Of a stretch of 5,486 nucleotides of DNA, positions 1-5,434 are shown piece after piece. The stretch covers positions 1 through 5,486 of the forward strand of contig CAADUS010000144.1 of assembly GCA_900752275.1 (NCBI GenBank), read 5' to 3'. Position numbers and translations under genes: made by a program. How positions within the stretch are numbered: position 1 is the first letter of the stretch; each line of letters begins with the position of its first letter. The notes beneath the pieces were generated by a model. It searched no databases. It was not told the DNA's origin and saw only the letters and a list, made by a program, of their open reading frames with translations. Source of the stretch: an uncultured Collinsella sp. (GTDB lineage Bacteria > Actinomycetota > Coriobacteriia > Coriobacteriales > Coriobacteriaceae).

Positions 1-2
1 CC

Positions 3-50
3 CAGACCATCGCCCTGTTTCGTCTCCTCATGAGCATGAGCAAGGCCTAG
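3..50 (+). pseudogene. pheA: pheA 5' part: last residues of the chorismate mutase domain, ending in an in-frame TAG
   Basis: Reading in the same frame as the prephenate dehydratase downstream gives QTIALFRLLMSMSKA and then TAG at 48-50. The residues resemble the last helix of AroQ-class chorismate mutase domains in bifunctional P-proteins (family pattern roughly LF..LM.LSR.YQ). After the stop the frame stays open, with QQRYINELKG and a linker leading into the dehydratase. The stop falls where many relatives have Tyr, so a TAC to TAG change is the simplest origin (inference). By comparison with E. coli PheA, the Gln just after the stop would be the active-site Gln88 equivalent, so a product ending here probably lacks it. 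The gene start lies outside the window. A sequencing error is the main alternative. Confidence 0.65.
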
Positions 51-164
51 CAGCAGCGCTACATCAACGAGCTCAAGGGCATCACCGTCTCGCAAAAGGC
101 ACACGCCACGGCTGCAGCCTCCGACACGCCCTTCCCTCAAACGGCCACCGTCGCCTGCCAGGGC

Positions 165-953
165 GTGGAAGGCGCTTACAGCCAAATCGCCGCGTGCAAG
201 CTCTTCGACGTACCCGACATCGCGTTTTTCGAGACCTTCGAAGGCGTCATGCGCGCTGTGCGCGACGGCTTCTGCGAGTTTGGCGTGCTGCCCATCGAGA
301 ACTCCACCGCCGGATCGGTCAACGCCGTCTACGCCCTGCTCGCCCAGTTCGATTTCCACATCGTGCGTTCGCTGCGACTCAAGATCGACCACAACCTGCT
401 CGTCAAGCCCGGCACCAAGCTCGCCGACGTGCGCGAGGTCTACAGCCACGGCCAAGCCATTGCCCAGTGTGCCGGCTTTATCGAGTCCCACGACCTGCAC
501 GCCACCAAGTACCCAAACACGGCCATGTCGGCCGAGATGGTCGCCAACTCCGAGCGCACCGACGTCGCCGCCATCGCCTCGCGCAGCTGTGCCACGCTGT
601 ATGGCCTGGAGGTGCTGGAGCCCAACATTCAGGACTCGGACAACAACTACACGCGCTTCGTCGTCATCAGCCGCGAACCGCGCGTCTATCCCGGTGCCAA
701 CCGCACCTCGCTCATGATCACCACGGCCAACGAGCCGGGCGCGCTCTATCGCGTACTCGAGCGCTTCTACGCACTCAACATCAACCTCATCAAGCTCGAG
801 AGCCGCCCTATCCCCGGCCACGACTTTGAGTTTATGTTCTACTTTGACTTGGACTGCCCCTTTGGCAGCAAGGCCCTCGACGACCTGCTCGACTCGATCG
901 ACGACGTATGCGAGAGCTTCACCTACTTTGGCAGCTATACGGAGGTGCTCTAG
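165..953 (+). CDS. pheA: Prephenate dehydratase with C-terminal ACT domain (3' part of interrupted P-protein)
   Basis: Prephenate dehydratase converts prephenate to phenylpyruvate, the committed step to phenylalanine, in the cytoplasm. In the 262-residue frame the signatures are PIENSTAGSV (43-52), YSHGQAIAQC (93-102) and the YTRF motif (162-165). An ACT regulatory domain follows from about 181, with GAL (192-194) and ESRP (212-215), the motifs that bind phenylalanine for feedback inhibition. The GTG at 165 is only the first possible start after the TAG at 48-50. It lies inside the first conserved motif: the frame upstream encodes TVACQG, which with VEGAYSQ matches the family's VAYLGP.GTFS. 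Starting here would lose the first beta strand, and there is no good Shine-Dalgarno. The domain itself looks intact to its end, so it is either a dehydratase rescued by readthrough or a recently broken gene. The next gene begins directly after the stop codon. Confidence 0.8.
   Translation: MEGAYSQIAACKLFDVPDIAFFETFEGVMRAVRDGFCEFGVLPIENSTAGSVNAVYALLAQFDFHIVRSLRLKIDHNLLVKPGTKLADVREVYSHGQAIAQCAGFIESHDLHATKYPNTAMSAEMVANSERTDVAAIASRSCATLYGLEVLEPNIQDSDNNYTRFVVISREPRVYPGANRTSLMITTANEPGALYRVLERFYALNINLIKLESRPIPGHDFEFMFYFDLDCPFGSKALDDLLDSIDDVCESFTYFGSYTEVL
941..945 (+). promoter_or_regulatory. Shine-Dalgarno of aroE-aroK inside the pheA 3' end
   Basis: GGAGG lies eight bases before the ATG at 954 and is read as part of the last pheA codons. 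It fixes the aroE-aroK start and lets that gene be translated even if ribosomes do not reach the end of pheA. Confidence 0.75.
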
Positions 954-2204
954 ATGACCGATGCCGCCGCAACCCGTCCCTACGGCGTGCTGGGCCGCGT
1001 GCTGGGCCACAGCTACACCCCGACCATTTACAAGGAGCTCGCAGGGCTCGAGTACGTGCGATTTGAGCGCGAGCCCGAGGATCTTGAAGCCTTTATGACG
1101 GGCGACGAATGGGAGGGCACCAACGTGACCATCCCCTACAAGCGCACCGTCATGGAATACCTGGACGAGCTGAGTCCGCTCGCTGAGCGCATGGGCAACG
1201 TCAACACCATCACGCGCCTGCCCGACGGCCGCCTGCGCGGCGACAACACCGACTATTTCGGTTTTCAGTGCCTGGTCGAGGAGCTGGGTGTAGAGGTCGC
1301 CGACAAAAAGGTTCTCGTGCTTGGCGCCACCGGTGGTGCCGGCACTACAGCGAGCATGGTACTCGGCGACCTGGGCGCTGTCGTCATACCAGTCGGCCGC
1401 ACGAGCGAGGTCAATTACGACAACATCGCACAGCAATCCGATGCCGCGCTGCTCGTCAACTGCACGCCCGCCGGTATGTTCCCCCACTGCCCCGACGCTC
1501 CCTGCACGCTCGAAGGCCTCGATGCGCTCGAGGGCGTCATCGACATTGTCTACAACCCCGCCCGCACGGGTCTGATGCTCGAGGCCGAGCGCCGCGGCAT
1601 CCCCTGCATCGGCGGCCTGCTCATGCTTGTTGCCCAGGCGGCACAGGCTGTAGAGCGTTACACCGGCCAAGCCACCCCGCGCGAGCGCATCCTGGATGTG
1701 ACGGAACGTCTGTCCCGCCGCGAGCAGAACATCGCGCTCATCGGCATGCCGGGCTCGGGCAAGACCCGCGTGGGCGAGCAGATCGCCCAGCTCACGGGCC
1801 GCGAGCACATCGACCTCGATCGCGCCCTCGAGGAGCGCTTGGGCATGCCATGCGCCGACTTCATCGTCGAACGCGGCGAGGCGGCCTTCCGTGAGCAGGA
1901 GACAACGGCGCTGGCCGACGTCTCCAAGCGCAGCGGCCTGGTGCTTTCCACGGGAGGCGGCGTGGTCACGCGCGATGAGAACTATCCGCTGCTACACCAA
2001 AACAGCCAGATCGTGATGCTTAACCGCAAGCTCGACGAACTCGCTCATAAGGGACGCCCCATCACCGCTCGCGATGGCATCGACAAGCTCGCCGAGCAGC
2101 GCATGCCGCGCTACCGCGCCTGGGCCGACTACATCATCGACTCGCGCGACTGCGCCGCCAACACCGCCCACGCCCTCCTCGACACCCTCCCACCCGCTCT
2201 CTAA
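954..2204 (+). CDS. aroE-aroK: Bifunctional shikimate dehydrogenase-shikimate kinase fusion
   Basis: A single 416-residue protein covers two consecutive shikimate pathway steps: NADPH reduction of 3-dehydroshikimate, then ATP phosphorylation of shikimate. The dehydrogenase half (about 1-250) shows LGHSYTP (17-23; many relatives have HSxSP, here Thr replaces the second Ser), NVTIPYK with catalytic Lys63, GNVNTI (81-86), NTDYFGF with catalytic Asp100, the nucleotide-binding GATGGAG (124-130), NCTPAGM (169-175) and the C-terminal GGLLMLVAQA. The kinase half (about 257-416) shows Walker A GMPGSGKT (264-271), DLD (287-289), GEAAFRE with shikimate-binding Arg313, GGG (334-336), the lid GRPI with Arg368, and RMPRYRAWAD (383-392). 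Both halves appear complete and active. The ATG abuts the pheA stop (TAGATG), indicating co-transcription. Fusion would keep shikimate close to the next active site (inference). Confidence 0.93.
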   Translation: MTDAAATRPYGVLGRVLGHSYTPTIYKELAGLEYVRFEREPEDLEAFMTGDEWEGTNVTIPYKRTVMEYLDELSPLAERMGNVNTITRLPDGRLRGDNTDYFGFQCLVEELGVEVADKKVLVLGATGGAGTTASMVLGDLGAVVIPVGRTSEVNYDNIAQQSDAALLVNCTPAGMFPHCPDAPCTLEGLDALEGVIDIVYNPARTGLMLEAERRGIPCIGGLLMLVAQAAQAVERYTGQATPRERILDVTERLSRREQNIALIGMPGSGKTRVGEQIAQLTGREHIDLDRALEERLGMPCADFIVERGEAAFREQETTALADVSKRSGLVLSTGGGVVTRDENYPLLHQNSQIVMLNRKLDELAHKGRPITARDGIDKLAEQRMPRYRAWADYIIDSRDCAANTAHALLDTLPPAL

Positions 2205-2205
2205 C

Positions 2206-2248
2206 AAAAACCACCACAAAGGGGACAGTCACCTTTGTGGTGGTTTTT
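2206..2248 (+). terminator. Perfect 17-bp hairpin with T-tract between aroE-aroK and aroQ
   Basis: The arms at 2206-2222 and 2232-2248 are exact reverse complements (AAAAACCACCACAAAGG and its partner), with a nine-base loop, GGACAGTCA. The right arm ends in five T, and the left arm begins with five A, so it could terminate in both directions. It starts one base after the aroE-aroK stop codon. The core reads AAAGGGGACAGTCACCTTT, which resembles a recurrent motif I associate with intergenic repeats in Coriobacteriia (from memory, not checked). Confidence 0.85.
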
Positions 2249-2277
2249 CATTCACCCTCTCCAAATCGACCAACTGC

Positions 2278-2285
2278 AAAGGAAG
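2278..2285 (+). promoter_or_regulatory. Shine-Dalgarno that sets the aroQ start
   Basis: AAAGGAAG lies five bases before the ATG at 2291. The frame is open further upstream to a GTG at 2237, but that codon is in the terminator stem and the extra residues are not part of the dehydroquinase fold, so 2291 is the start. Confidence 0.75.
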
Positions 2286-2290
2286 CAACC

Positions 2291-2728
2291 ATGAAAGCGC
2301 TCGTCATCAACGGCCCCAACCTCAACATGCTCGGCATTCGCGAGCCGGGCATCTACGGCAGCGACAACTACGACCGCCTGGTCCAGATTTGCCAGGAGGC
2401 GGGAACCGCGCAGGGCTTTGACGAGATCGAGGTATTCCAGTCCAACCACGAGGGCAGCATCGTCGACAAGATCCAGGAGGCCTACGGAAAGGTCGACGGC
2501 ATCGTCATCAACCCGGCCGCCTACACGCACACCAGCGTGGCCATTCTGGACGCTCTCAAAGCCGTCGCCATCCCCACAGTGGAGGTCCACATCAGCGCCG
2601 TCGAGACGCGTGAGGACTTCCGCCAGGTAAGCTATGCCCGTCTGGCCTGCTTCGCCACCATCACCGGCGAGGGTCTGCAGGGCTACGCCCATGCGTTGGA
2701 GCTGCTGAAAGAGCATCTCGAAAAGTAG
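2291..2728 (+). CDS. aroQ: Type II 3-dehydroquinate dehydratase
   Basis: The 145-residue protein converts 3-dehydroquinate to 3-dehydroshikimate, the substrate of the AroE half of the gene just upstream. Length matches the small type II family, which forms dodecamers. Visible signatures are NGPNLNMLGIREPGIYG (7-23) with catalytic Arg17 and Tyr22, FQSNHEGSIVDKI (49-61), NPAAYTHTS with Asn74, EVHIS with Glu98 and catalytic His100, REDFR with Arg111, and GEGLQGY (126-132). After HIS the protein has Ala where many relatives have Asn, which is not expected to abolish activity. Forty-two bases separate it from the hairpin upstream and I see no convincing promoter there, so it may depend on readthrough from aroE-aroK. 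A terminator follows. Confidence 0.95.
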   Translation: MKALVINGPNLNMLGIREPGIYGSDNYDRLVQICQEAGTAQGFDEIEVFQSNHEGSIVDKIQEAYGKVDGIVINPAAYTHTSVAILDALKAVAIPTVEVHISAVETREDFRQVSYARLACFATITGEGLQGYAHALELLKEHLEK

Positions 2729-2764
2729 CCTCGCGTGCAAATCCATCAACGCGATTCACACGCC

Positions 2765-2814
2765 AATAAAGCCAGTGCCGCCAGCAGCAACCTCGCTACT
2801 GGCGGCACTTTATT
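2765..2814 (+). terminator. Rho-independent terminator after aroQ
   Basis: Arms AGTGCCGCCAG (2774-2784) and CTGGCGGCACT (2799-2809) pair over 11 bp. After one mismatch a further 3 bp (AGC/GCT) extend the stem to a six-base loop. The right arm runs into TTTATT, and AATAAA before the left arm can partly pair with it after a small bulge. It lies 37 bases after the aroQ stop. Confidence 0.85.
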
Positions 2815-2821
2815 ACTGGCA

Positions 2822-2827
2822 TATAAT
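2822..2827 (+). promoter_or_regulatory. Probable -10 box for the two-gene unit
   Basis: A perfect TATAAT lies 31 bases before the ATG at 2859, just after the aroQ terminator. No good -35 is found: the right distance falls in the terminator's right arm (CTGGCG). A start near 2834 would give a leader of about 25 bases with GGAG at 2849-2852, six bases before the ATG. Confidence 0.5.
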
Positions 2828-2858
2828 CATTGCAGTCACACAACGTCTGGAGACGCGC

Positions 2859-3308
2859 ATGTTAAGCATCCATCTGGGAGATTACCCCGGTTCCATCTAC
2901 GATACCGAGACCTATTTTAGGAACTCATACTTGGACTCATGGTTCGAAGACCCTATGGCCGCACAGATTATTAAAAGCGTGGACGGGTCAGAGCTCATCG
3001 GCCCCCACAACATCGTAAGCAAGCAGCTGGGCTCGATCACCCCACTCGAACTGTCCGGCGGCGTCAAGACGCTGCTGCTGGTTCGCAATCTCCCAGATAT
3101 GGTGTTCAACGCATCCACCTGCGGAGACAATTGCGCCCGCTGGCTACTCAAAATTGGCAAAGAGCAGGATGTGCTGGTGACCCTTTACCACATCATGAAA
3201 TTCCCCTGGAAGAACTTTGAGATTCGCATCGATAACGACGACCGTATCGTCAGAAACATGCAGGAGTTTGTCGGCGCCACGAATGACTTTTTGGATGTTG
3301 ATGAATAA
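2859..3308 (+). CDS. DUF4869-like small protein, function unknown
   Basis: The protein has 149 residues, is soluble and slightly acidic, with no signal peptide or membrane segment. From memory it matches the DUF4869 family: an N-terminal strand and loop (MLSIHLGDYPGSIYDTETYF), then SGGVKTLLLV (66-75), the strongly characteristic NASTCGDNCARWLL (84-97) with two cysteines, and EIRIDND near the end. The central Cys-Gly-Asp-Asn-Cys motif is the likely functional core, but no reaction can be assigned. The ATG at 2859 was chosen because GGAG sits six bases upstream and the family starts here; an earlier in-frame GTG at 2775 lies in the aroQ terminator stem. The stop overlaps the next start (TAATG), so the two proteins are translationally coupled and probably work together. 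Codon use is less GC-biased than in the aro genes, consistent with acquisition by transfer (inference). Confidence 0.8.
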   Translation: MLSIHLGDYPGSIYDTETYFRNSYLDSWFEDPMAAQIIKSVDGSELIGPHNIVSKQLGSITPLELSGGVKTLLLVRNLPDMVFNASTCGDNCARWLLKIGKEQDVLVTLYHIMKFPWKNFEIRIDNDDRIVRNMQEFVGATNDFLDVDE

Positions 3309-4309
3309 TGAAGGGGACGCATACCGTCATCGTTGAACGCGCAAAGGTCAAATACACACTCACGTTTAAGCGCAATATTTCCTTTATACGCGGCAACAGC
3401 GGCACGGGCAAAACGACGCTCATCTCGATGATTCGCGACTACAACGACCGAGGACCGGAAAGCGGCGTTACGCTCAGCTGCGACGTGCCTTGCGAAACGC
3501 TTTCCGGCAGACGCTGGGAGCGCGAGCTGTCGATCATCGAAGATTCAATTGTCTTTCTAGATGAGGGCAACGAGTTTATCTACTCGAAGGATTTCGCAAA
3601 GGCCGTCAACGGATCGTCCAACTATTTTGTTCTGATATCTCGTCGCGACGCCAACGAACTCCCCTACAGCGTTGATGAGATCCTGAAGCTAGTCAACACC
3701 ACAAGCAAAAAAATCAATGGCCGCAAGAGCGACAGGCGCTTCTACTCGGTGACCAAGCCGCTATATGGCCACACGGCAAGCATGCTGTATCAGGACCTTA
3801 ACGTAGGTTTCGACAATCCCGATGCCGTGTTTGTCGAGGATAGCAAGTCTGGCTATCAATTCTACAGCGCCCTTTGCAACCAACTGGGAATCCCCTGCTA
3901 TACCGCTACCGGCGTAGCAAACCTAAAACGAACGATTCACGAATGCCCCGAGCAAAACATCCTTGCCATAGGAGACGGCGCAGCGTTTGGTCCGTACATC
4001 GAAAAGGTGCTGGGGCAGCGCGTTTACAAGAACGTTCGCCTGTTCCTCCCGGAATCATTTGAGTGGACGCTTTTGCGATCTGGCCTCATCCCCAACAACG
4101 ACATTCCAAAAATCCTCAAGGACCCTTCGAGCTATATCGAAAGCCGCGACTACCTGAGCTGGGAGCGGTTCTTCACCGATGTGTTGGTCAAATACTCGGC
4201 AGATACGCGTTATGCTTACAAAAAGGCGAAGCTCAATGAGCAGTACCTGAAGCCGCAAGCAATGGATGCAATCAGGAGCGTCTTACCCGAGTGTTTGAAG
4301 GCAGACTAG
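3308..4309 (+). CDS. P-loop ATPase with TOPRIM-like C-terminal half, partner of the DUF4869 protein
   Basis: The protein has 333 residues and no membrane segment. The N-terminal half is a small P-loop ATPase: a short beta lead-in, Walker A GNSGTGKT (29-36), Walker B IVFLDEGNEF (81-90) with Asp85-Glu86, and VLISRRD (108-114), possibly a sensor strand. It lacks an ABC signature (LSGGQ) and is much smaller than SMC or RecF-type ATPases. The C-terminal half (about 171-333) reads like a TOPRIM-type nuclease fold: VFVEDSKSGYQFY (174-186) with Glu177, ILAIGDGAAFGPYI (218-231) with Asp223, and FLPESFEWTLL (246-256). The usual second acidic residue of the DxD motif is Ala225, so catalysis is uncertain. 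ATPase plus TOPRIM recalls OLD-family defence proteins, but the similarity is in layout, not clear sequence. There is no obvious Shine-Dalgarno; start is by coupling through TAATG. A different Rossmann-like fold for the C-terminal half cannot be excluded. Confidence 0.75.
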   Translation: MKGTHTVIVERAKVKYTLTFKRNISFIRGNSGTGKTTLISMIRDYNDRGPESGVTLSCDVPCETLSGRRWERELSIIEDSIVFLDEGNEFIYSKDFAKAVNGSSNYFVLISRRDANELPYSVDEILKLVNTTSKKINGRKSDRRFYSVTKPLYGHTASMLYQDLNVGFDNPDAVFVEDSKSGYQFYSALCNQLGIPCYTATGVANLKRTIHECPEQNILAIGDGAAFGPYIEKVLGQRVYKNVRLFLPESFEWTLLRSGLIPNNDIPKILKDPSSYIESRDYLSWERFFTDVLVKYSADTRYAYKKAKLNEQYLKPQAMDAIRSVLPECLKAD

Positions 4310-4311
4310 AT

Positions 4312-4346
4312 ACAGTGGGGAGGACCAAGTTGGTCCTCCCCACTGT
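4312..4346. terminator. Long hairpin between convergent genes
   Basis: ACAGTGGGGAGGACCAA (4312-4328) is the exact reverse complement of 4330-4346, giving a stem of about 15 bp with a tight loop. It lies between the stop of the ATPase gene and the stop of the convergent acyltransferase gene, so it probably ends transcripts from both sides. No strong T-tract is present on either strand, so termination may be leaky or the structure may mainly protect 3' ends. Confidence 0.7.
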
Positions 4347-4348
4347 CA

Positions 4349-5335
4349 TTACGCCTTCTTAATCACGTACGCCAATCCAATATCGCAGGCACAGCGCACG
4401 ATTGAAGCGAAGAACCACGATGCCGGCAGTGATATAAGCAACGGCATCGTCTGCCAAGGGATAAACCAATCAACCGCATGGATTGCGAAGATGGCAAGGC
4501 TAGCCTGCCCGCAAAACACGAGTCCTCGATCAAACGCCCCCAAGATCGGCATGTCCTTTATCTTTTCAATCGCCATAGAAACCCAGCACACGCAGTAACT
4601 ACCAGCGAGAGCGGCAATCGAGGCAATGACAAAGCCGTCCACACGACGGCTCGAGAGCTCAAGCCCGCTCAAAGCCGCAAAAGCAAGCCAAACAACACCG
4701 GAGGCAATAAACAGCAGCGGCTTGTCCACGCTCGGCTCCAGCCCCCTATGACGCACCGTATAGCCAGCCCACATCAACAGGACGATATAGCAACTCAAAT
4801 CAAAATCGAGCGGCAGGTAAACACCCAATAGGCGAGACACGCTCAAACCGCAGAAGGCAATTACGGTACAGGCAACACCCTGGTAAACAACCCCAAGCTC
4901 GCGTGCGTCAAACAACAGCATCAGAGCATTAAACAGCAACCGTGACGTAAACAGCGCCGCCAGAAACCATGCCATGCCAACGGCGGCAACGCCAAGCCCA
5001 GGCACACCAACGCCAGAGGCAAACACAATCGTCTCAAGTCCCGCAACCAGCGTATCGCCCGTCAAAGGAGCGCCGCTCATCAAAAAAGTCGGCCCCTGCC
5101 ACGCCAACCCAAGAACCAGATATGGCACCAGAAGACGCGGCACCGATCCGCTCAGTAACTCACGCCACGGCTTAGGCCTGAATGTATACCCGGCAAGAAT
5201 AAAGAACACCGGCATATGAAAAGAGAAGATTGCATGTCGCAAAGGAGAGGGATTTGGAACAGTGTGCCCCACAATGACCAGAATAATTGCAATCCCCTTT
5301 GCAATATCAATCCAGTCGAGCCTTTTAGTCCCCAT
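4349..5335 (-). CDS. Membrane acyltransferase, family 3 (Acyl_transf_3), probable O-acetyltransferase
   Basis: The 328-residue protein is very hydrophobic with about ten predicted membrane segments (roughly 11-28, 35-51, 66-86, 96-110, 118-141, 148-168, 179-194, 206-224, 233-257, 273-290 and 296-325). Family hallmarks are RLDWIDIAKGIAIILVIVGH (5-24) with the conserved His24, FSFHMPVFFILAGY (37-50), AWFLAALF (122-129) and GQASLAIFAIH (276-286). Members move acyl groups, often acetyl, across the membrane onto sugars of cell-surface polymers, and the N-terminal form resembles the fucose 4-O-acetylase-like subgroup; the acceptor here is unknown. AAGGG lies six to seven bases before the ATG on the - strand (5342-5346). 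The gene stands alone, convergent with the ATPase, and has only 52 bases before the IS end, so its promoter may be lost, altered or supplied by the IS. Confidence 0.88.
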   Translation of the reverse strand: MGTKRLDWIDIAKGIAIILVIVGHTVPNPSPLRHAIFSFHMPVFFILAGYTFRPKPWRELLSGSVPRLLVPYLVLGLAWQGPTFLMSGAPLTGDTLVAGLETIVFASGVGVPGLGVAAVGMAWFLAALFTSRLLFNALMLLFDARELGVVYQGVACTVIAFCGLSVSRLLGVYLPLDFDLSCYIVLLMWAGYTVRHRGLEPSVDKPLLFIASGVVWLAFAALSGLELSSRRVDGFVIASIAALAGSYCVCWVSMAIEKIKDMPILGAFDRGLVFCGQASLAIFAIHAVDWFIPWQTMPLLISLPASWFFASIVRCACDIGLAYVIKKA

Positions 5336-5387
5336 AGAACGCCCTTCATAACCGCATCAGCAAGATGAAAAAAGCCCAGACCACCAA

Positions 5388-5412
5388 TGAACTGCCTCCC
5401 ATTTCTTGGACA
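5388..5412 (+). repeat. Terminal inverted repeat, left copy
   Basis: This is a TGAACTG... to ...TTGGACA block typical of transposase-binding ends in the IS3 family. Only one copy is visible, so the exact boundary is inferred from the pattern. Confidence 0.6.
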
Positions 5413-5434
5413 TGAGAAATGGGAGGCTTTCTTT
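5394..5434 (+). terminator. Hairpin in the IS left end: terminator and translation block
   Basis: GCCTCCCATTTCT (5394-5406) pairs perfectly with AGAAATGGGAGGC (5415-5427) over 13 bp, with an eight-base loop, followed by TTTCTTT. It should stop transcripts entering from outside. The right arm contains GGGAGG (5421-5426), the Shine-Dalgarno for the ATG at 5435, so any readthrough transcript would also have this site hidden. The same double protection is known in principle for other insertion sequences. Confidence 0.75.

Noticed and set aside
3..50. Separate, natural chorismate mutase gene ending at TAG 48-50
   Set aside because: The sequence after the stop continues the mutase helix and linker in the same frame, and the dehydratase has no proper start of its own, so a normal two-gene arrangement is not supported.
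194..829. Long + strand frame (211 residues) overlapping the dehydratase, and a 145-residue frame at 280-717
   Set aside because: Translations are low-complexity Arg/His/Ala- or Ser/Pro/Thr-rich strings typical of shifted frames of GC-rich genes, and the dehydratase frame holds all the family motifs.
1992..2219. Val/Gly-rich frame on the - strand opposite the aroK half
   Set aside because: Shadow of a well-supported kinase domain; it starts within the terminator stem.
2237..2290. Upstream GTG extension of aroQ
   Set aside because: The GTG lies in the terminator right arm, and the added residues do not belong to the dehydroquinase family; ATG 2291 has a good Shine-Dalgarno.
2252..2749. 165-residue frame on the - strand opposite aroQ
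   Set aside because: It mirrors aroQ codon for codon because of G/C-ending codon bias, has no ribosome site and no recognisable domain.
2775..2858. Upstream GTG extension of the DUF4869-like gene
   Set aside because: The start would be in the aroQ terminator stem and upstream of the TATAAT box; ATG 2859 fits the family start and has GGAG before it.
4478..5219. Several + strand frames opposite the acyltransferase
   Set aside because: They are compositionally odd (Gln/Arg/Pro-rich), overlap each other, and are antisense to a clear membrane protein.
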